Shown: piece after piece, positions 60,465 to 64,000 of the stretch
Position numbering within the stretch: the stretch's first letter is position 1
Layout of the letters: each line of letters begins with the position of its first letter
Source of the DNA: JAJNPS01 sp031378845
GTDB lineage: Bacteria > Pseudomonadota > Alphaproteobacteria > Rhodobacterales > Rhodobacteraceae
Length of the DNA stretch: 64,000 nt
NCBI GenBank assembly: GCA_031378845.1
Contig: JANNES010000021.1
Coordinates: 310,001 to 374,000, forward strand
Direction of reading: 5' to 3'
Translations under genes and position numbers: made by a program
The notes under the pieces: model-generated
Told to the model about the DNA's origin: nothing
Databases searched by the model: none
Seen by the model: the letters and a program-made list of their open reading frames with translations, nothing else

Positions 60465-61409
60465 TTACATCGCCGCCGCGTATTGATAGGCGCTATCCTT
60501 CCTCTCGGCGTAGCCGACACCTGGATAGGGCCAATGGAAACCGAGGAGCTTCGTCTTATCGGTGGCGGCGCGGTCAAGCAACTTCTTGCGGTTGGCTATG
60601 GCGACATCGTGGATCGCGTCGAAAGCCAAGTGCCACTCCGGGTGGGGGAAGTACATGTAGGGCAAGCCGATCGCATCGCCAACGATGATGAGCCCGTCAT
60701 CGCCCGCCACCTCGAAGGAAACATGCCCCGGTGTGTGCCCGGAGGTGTCGAGCACGCGGATGCCGGAAACAATATCATCTCCCGGCTTCACCATCGTGAC
60801 ACGATCCTTTACACCATTGAGATGCTTCTGGGCGCCGAGCACGAAGGGGTGCATCTCTTCAGGCATCTGGGTGAGAATGTCCTTGCCCATCCAGAAATCC
60901 CATTCGGCGGCGGCGCAATAATACGCGGCGTTCGGGAAATTCAGCGCCCCGCTGGCACCCACGGTGGCCCAGATGTGGTCGGGATGGGCATGGGTGAAGA
61001 CAGCCTTGGTGATCGTGGCCGGATCGATCCCGGCGAGCTTCAGATTTTCAATGAGCTTACCGGCCGTAGGCTGGAACTCCGCGCCAGAACCGTTATCGAA
61101 CAGGATGAGGTCGGCGCCAGACTTGATGAGGGTCACGTTGGTTGGCGCCTGCACCTCGTTGCCGGTGACACCGGCCGCGGTGAACAGGGCTTTCACCGCT
61201 TCTGGCGGTGCATTGGGCGCGAAAACGCTGGTCGGCAGAACGAGATGACCGTCGCTCACCACAGTCACATCGACGGCGCCCTGCTTGAAACTGTAGGGGC
61301 CCGCCAGCGCCAAGACGCTTTTCGGCACTAGGCCGGCGGCGATGAAGCCAGCGGCGGCAGCCAGGAACTTGCGGCGATCAACAACAAAAAGCGGCTTTGA
61401 GTCCAGCAT
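60465..61409 (-). CDS. exported metallo-beta-lactamase-fold hydrolase
   Basis: A 314-residue MBL-fold protein with a twin-arginine-like leader (VDRRKFLAAAAGFIAAGLVP). The zinc motif is THAHPDHIW, the second ligand region is LDTSGHTPGHVSFEV, and later comes LIIVGDAIGLPYMYFPHPEW. The ATG at 61409 has GGAGG seven bases upstream; an ATG two codons before it is a poorer match. The substrate is unknown (lactonase, arylsulfatase-like or glyoxalase-like are all possible). It is transcribed opposite to the sugar permeases. Confidence 0.88.
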   Translation of the reverse strand: MLDSKPLFVVDRRKFLAAAAGFIAAGLVPKSVLALAGPYSFKQGAVDVTVVSDGHLVLPTSVFAPNAPPEAVKALFTAAGVTGNEVQAPTNVTLIKSGADLILFDNGSGAEFQPTAGKLIENLKLAGIDPATITKAVFTHAHPDHIWATVGASGALNFPNAAYYCAAAEWDFWMGKDILTQMPEEMHPFVLGAQKHLNGVKDRVTMVKPGDDIVSGIRVLDTSGHTPGHVSFEVAGDDGLIIVGDAIGLPYMYFPHPEWHLAFDAIHDVAIANRKKLLDRAATDKTKLLGFHWPYPGVGYAERKDSAYQYAAAM

Positions 61410-62071
61410 GATCATCCCTCCAGTTCGATGCGATGGACCCAATAGTAGTCATTTTCGCGCGAAGTTTCAACAATCGAGAGTGTCAAGTGACCTGACCTAA
61501 TTTGCTTGAACAGGACGATGTGAGAGTGTCGACCTGGACAGGAGAACGGGTATTCCAGGCAATAAAGACGGAGCGGGTTTGATCGTGGCTTCGGCGCATG
61601 TGGCTGAATGTCTCCTCTTGGCCCACAGCTGTCGGTCGCTGTACGAATGAATGACCGCTAAGGGCTCGAACCCGCCTTACACTCCCCCCAATACAGGGCA
61701 ACGCCTGACCGCCGGGTGGGCGCTGCTCCGCCCGTTCTGGGCGCTTTATCCCTCAACCTCTCCCACCGAAGTGCTAGGCAGTGTCGCTGCAACAGCGCCT
61801 GCCCGAGGGGGCGGTCAGGCGCTGCCCGGCGGTGCGTGCAGCGCCTTGATTCCGGACGAAAGGGAGAGGAAGTCGAATAGGCGTGGGGCCTCCCCTCCGC
61901 CTCGTGGGGAGGAGCCGGGGGTGGGGGGCCTTTCTTGCTTCCGGTCGCGACGCCCCCTCCCTAACCCTCCCCACGTAGAGGAAGAAAGGGATCAGTCTTG
62001 GCGCGTTCCTCCAGTAGATTTCGGAAAGATCGTGACGAGCGTCGTACCGGGACCCAAAAAGGTTGGCTCCC
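61410..62071. other. long intergenic stretch with GC-rich tracts
   Basis: About 660 bases with no supported gene. It contains low-complexity runs (GGGGAGGAGCCGGGGGTGG and related), which are common between alphaproteobacterial genes, and no clear promoter. All open frames are shadows or Pro/Arg-rich chance frames. Confidence 0.45.
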
Positions 62072-63553
62072 TCACCCCTGCCCCAACCCCCAGGCAATCT
62101 CCTTCGTCGCCTCGTAGAGCCCTTTCCACAGGGGATACTGGCGCTGATAGGCCTCTACCACTTCGGGCCGCACCACCCGCACCACCGGGTTCCACTGGCC
62201 GATGTCGTCCTGCACTGCCAGCCCGACCGCACAGGCCGCAAGGAACGCGTCGCCATAGCTCGCGCCTAAGGTATGCTCGCAGACGAGCTGCGCAATCTGC
62301 CCCATGTCGGAGGTCGCCTGCATCCAGACGCCGTTTTTGGTGCCGCCACCCACCGCCAGCACCTTTGTCGGGGTCGCCCCCACCTCGCGATATGTCTCTA
62401 TCACATGGGCGGTGCCCATCGCGACCCCCTCAATTGCGGCGCGAAAGAGGTCGCCGCGGGTGTGTGTGAGGTCGAGTCCGAAGAACGCGCCACGCGCTTT
62501 CGGGTCGTGGATCGGCGTGCGCTCGCCCGAGAAATAGGGCAGGCAGATGAGCCCCTTGGCACCCTTGGGCGACGCCTCCGCCTCGGCCGTCAAGGTCGCG
62601 AAATCAGCGTCGCGGGCGAGCTGGTCGCGGAACCAGTGGGTCAGCGTGCCCGATGTCGCAAGGCCCGCCATCGAGGCATGTACGCCGGGGAATAGCCAGG
62701 GCGCATACCAGAGGCGCGGATCGCGGACGGGGCGACCGGTGACCTGGATGATAAAGATGGTGGAGCCGTACATCATCATCATCTCACCCGGAGCTTGCAC
62801 GCCGACAGAGACCGCCTCGGCCGCCGCATCGATGGTGCCGCAGGTGACGGGGGTGCCCGCCGCAAGGCCGGTCTCGGCGGCGGCCTTTTCCGTCACATGG
62901 CCGGCGATCTCGGTTGACCACATCAGGCGCGGCAGGTGGCCTGCGGGGATGATGTCGGCGGCGAGGTCGGTCGTCCAGGCAAGGCGGTTCACGTCGTAGA
63001 GGGGCGAGAAATTGGCAGCGGTGTAGTGGTCGATGACGTATTCGCCTGTCAGTTTCCACGTAAGATAGCTGGTGGAGGTCAGGATTTTAGCGGTCCTCGC
63101 GTACAGGTCGGGATGGGTTTCCTTCAGCCACAGGATTTTCGGGCCGACCGATTGCGCGGTCAGCGCATTGCCACAGGTCGCGAGGATCCTGTCCTTGCCG
63201 ATGCGGGCGTCAAGGACCTCGATCTGGGCCGAGGCGCGGGTATCGACGCCGTAAAGGACGCCGTTCATCAGAGGGGTGCCGTGGTCGTCGACCGGCAACA
63301 TGCAAGGCCCGATGGCAGAGGTGGCGATACAGGCAATCCGGGCAGGGTCGATGCCGGACTGGGCCAGCAGCGCTCGGGTGATCGTCACGAGATCGCTCCA
63401 CCAGTCCGCGTCCGCGCGATGTTCGGCCCAGCCGGGGCGCGGCACGATCATCTTGTGCGGTGCGGTGGCGGTGGCGACGATCTGGCCCTCGGTGTCGACG
63501 AGCACACCTTTGGATTCGAAGGTGCCGATGTCGATGCCCAGCGTGTAGGTCAT
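62072..63553 (-). CDS. FGGY-family carbohydrate kinase (xylulokinase-like)
   Basis: A 493-residue sugar kinase. The N-terminal phosphate-binding DIGTFESKGVLVD is present, then GVLYGVDTRASAQIE, GTIDAAAEAVSVG, and the C-terminal ATP site KVLAVGGGTKNGVWMQATSD. A PYFSGERTPIHDPKARGAFFGL block is typical of xylulokinases and related enzymes. It would phosphorylate the sugar or sugar alcohol brought in by the nearby importer. The exact sugar is not apparent. The gene ends in a stop at 62072 and begins two bases from the M42 peptidase gene stop. Confidence 0.92.
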   Translation of the reverse strand: MTYTLGIDIGTFESKGVLVDTEGQIVATATAPHKMIVPRPGWAEHRADADWWSDLVTITRALLAQSGIDPARIACIATSAIGPCMLPVDDHGTPLMNGVLYGVDTRASAQIEVLDARIGKDRILATCGNALTAQSVGPKILWLKETHPDLYARTAKILTSTSYLTWKLTGEYVIDHYTAANFSPLYDVNRLAWTTDLAADIIPAGHLPRLMWSTEIAGHVTEKAAAETGLAAGTPVTCGTIDAAAEAVSVGVQAPGEMMMMYGSTIFIIQVTGRPVRDPRLWYAPWLFPGVHASMAGLATSGTLTHWFRDQLARDADFATLTAEAEASPKGAKGLICLPYFSGERTPIHDPKARGAFFGLDLTHTRGDLFRAAIEGVAMGTAHVIETYREVGATPTKVLAVGGGTKNGVWMQATSDMGQIAQLVCEHTLGASYGDAFLAACAVGLAVQDDIGQWNPVVRVVRPEVVEAYQRQYPLWKGLYEATKEIAWGLGQG

Positions 63554-63554
63554 T

Positions 63555-64000
63555 CTAGTCGCGCTCCAGCGTCAGGGTCGCCTCGATGCGCGAAAGCGCG
63601 GCCAGCACGAGTGTGGCCAGGGCGTCAAGATCGCCGGTATCGCAGACCTCAAGCGCGGAATGGGAGTGGCGCATCGCAAAGCCCATGTCGATGGCGGCAA
63701 CGCCCCGCCCCACGGTCTGGACATAGGACAGGTCCGTCAGCGCACCGATATGGGCAGAGCGTTGGAGCGGCATTTTCAGATGCGCGGCGGTCTGCTCCAT
63801 CAGGCGCACGAGGGCAGGATGCGGGATGACGCCGTTCAGCGTGCCGCGACCGTGAAAGGAATAAAGGCTCATCGCCGGACCGCCGCCCAGCGTCATCTCG
63901 CCGCGATCGGCCATATCGGGCGTGTCGGTGGCCAGCATCAGGTCGATCTGGATGGCGATGTCGGGGCAAAGCGTTTGCGCCGCGACAACGGCACCGCGCA
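63555..64000 (-). CDS. M42-family aminopeptidase/endoglucanase-like, C-terminal part cut by window edge
   Basis: The frame runs open to the window edge: CPDIAIQIDLMLATDTP, then LGGGPAMSLYSFHG, RSAHIGALTDLSYVQTVGRG and MGFAMRHSHSALEVCD, all typical of the C-terminal half of FrvX-like M42 metallopeptidases. The His in RHSHSALE is a metal-ligand position of the family. Only the last ~148 residues are visible. It lies immediately upstream of the FGGY kinase gene in the same direction, an association seen in other sugar loci (from memory). Confidence 0.88.
   Translation of the reverse strand, partial: RGAVVAAQTLCPDIAIQIDLMLATDTPDMADRGEMTLGGGPAMSLYSFHGRGTLNGVIPHPALVRLMEQTAAHLKMPLQRSAHIGALTDLSYVQTVGRGVAAIDMGFAMRHSHSALEVCDTGDLDALATLVLAALSRIEATLTLERD

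Noticed and set aside
1..64000. CRISPR arrays, rRNA and tRNA genes
   Set aside because: No regularly spaced direct repeats and no recognisable tRNA or rRNA sequence were noticed on reading; a dedicated search tool would be needed to exclude a single tRNA.

Overview
The window is GC-rich DNA from what is most likely an alphaproteobacterium of the Rhodobacterales, for example a Paracoccus- or Rhodobacter-like organism. This placement is inference. It rests on a two-subunit N,N-dimethylformamidase (known from Paracoccus), a RegA/PrrA/ActR-type regulator remnant, plasmid-type DNA methylase and ParDE remnants, and the overall gene style. The many broken genes and insertion-sequence pieces suggest a plasmid, chromid or genomic island. 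No rRNA, tRNA or CRISPR array was seen.

Layout. (1) 1-11,000 is an amine region. A spermidine/putrescine-type ABC transporter (8,816-4,836, minus) is followed by a BetI-like TetR regulator, a trimethylamine/histamine-dehydrogenase-like flavoenzyme, a small secreted protein and a MOSC protein. A LuxR-type regulator converges on them. A decayed GcvT-domain demethylase remnant and an intact FAD amine oxidase follow on the plus strand. (2) 11,000-13,050 is a scar holding an IS3 transposase remnant, an alpha-hydroxy-acid dehydrogenase remnant and a lower-GC TylF-type methyltransferase.

(3) 13,086-32,118 is the centrepiece: about 19 kb of genes all on the minus strand. In transcription order they are a sugar-type (CUT2-like) ABC importer with unusually enlarged permeases and a small repeat protein, a divergent proteorhodopsin, a flotillin, an SCP2-like protein, an alpha/beta hydrolase, a sodium:solute symporter, both dimethylformamidase subunits, two small proteins, an AttM/BlcC-like lactonase and an AttL/BlcB-like alcohol dehydrogenase. 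A plausible reading is a cluster for uptake and hydrolysis of small amides and lactones, with a light-driven or light-sensing membrane protein embedded in it.

(4) 32,400-40,700 is mobile or plasmid-like DNA. It holds an IS5-family element, a broken DNA adenine methylase, a berberine-bridge-type oxidase, an aspartase fragment, a WRN-like exonuclease-RecQ fusion with an apparent frameshift, two plasmid-style hypotheticals, and a ParDE pair whose antitoxin has an internal stop. (5) 40,990-54,660 mixes a plus-strand run (DCC protein, ABC1 kinase, photolyase-family remnant, ICMT-like and UbiG-like methyltransferases, DUF427), a c-haem sensor beside a broken RegA-like regulator, an IS481 transposase, SufS with an alternative oxidase, and a PNPOx/DUF2805 pair. 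(6) 54,700-64,000 has a membrane-anchored hydrolase, fragments of LysR and IstB genes, and then a carbohydrate locus: two sugar-ABC permeases, a RbsD/FucU mutarotase, an exported MBL protein, an FGGY kinase and an M42 peptidase cut by the window edge.
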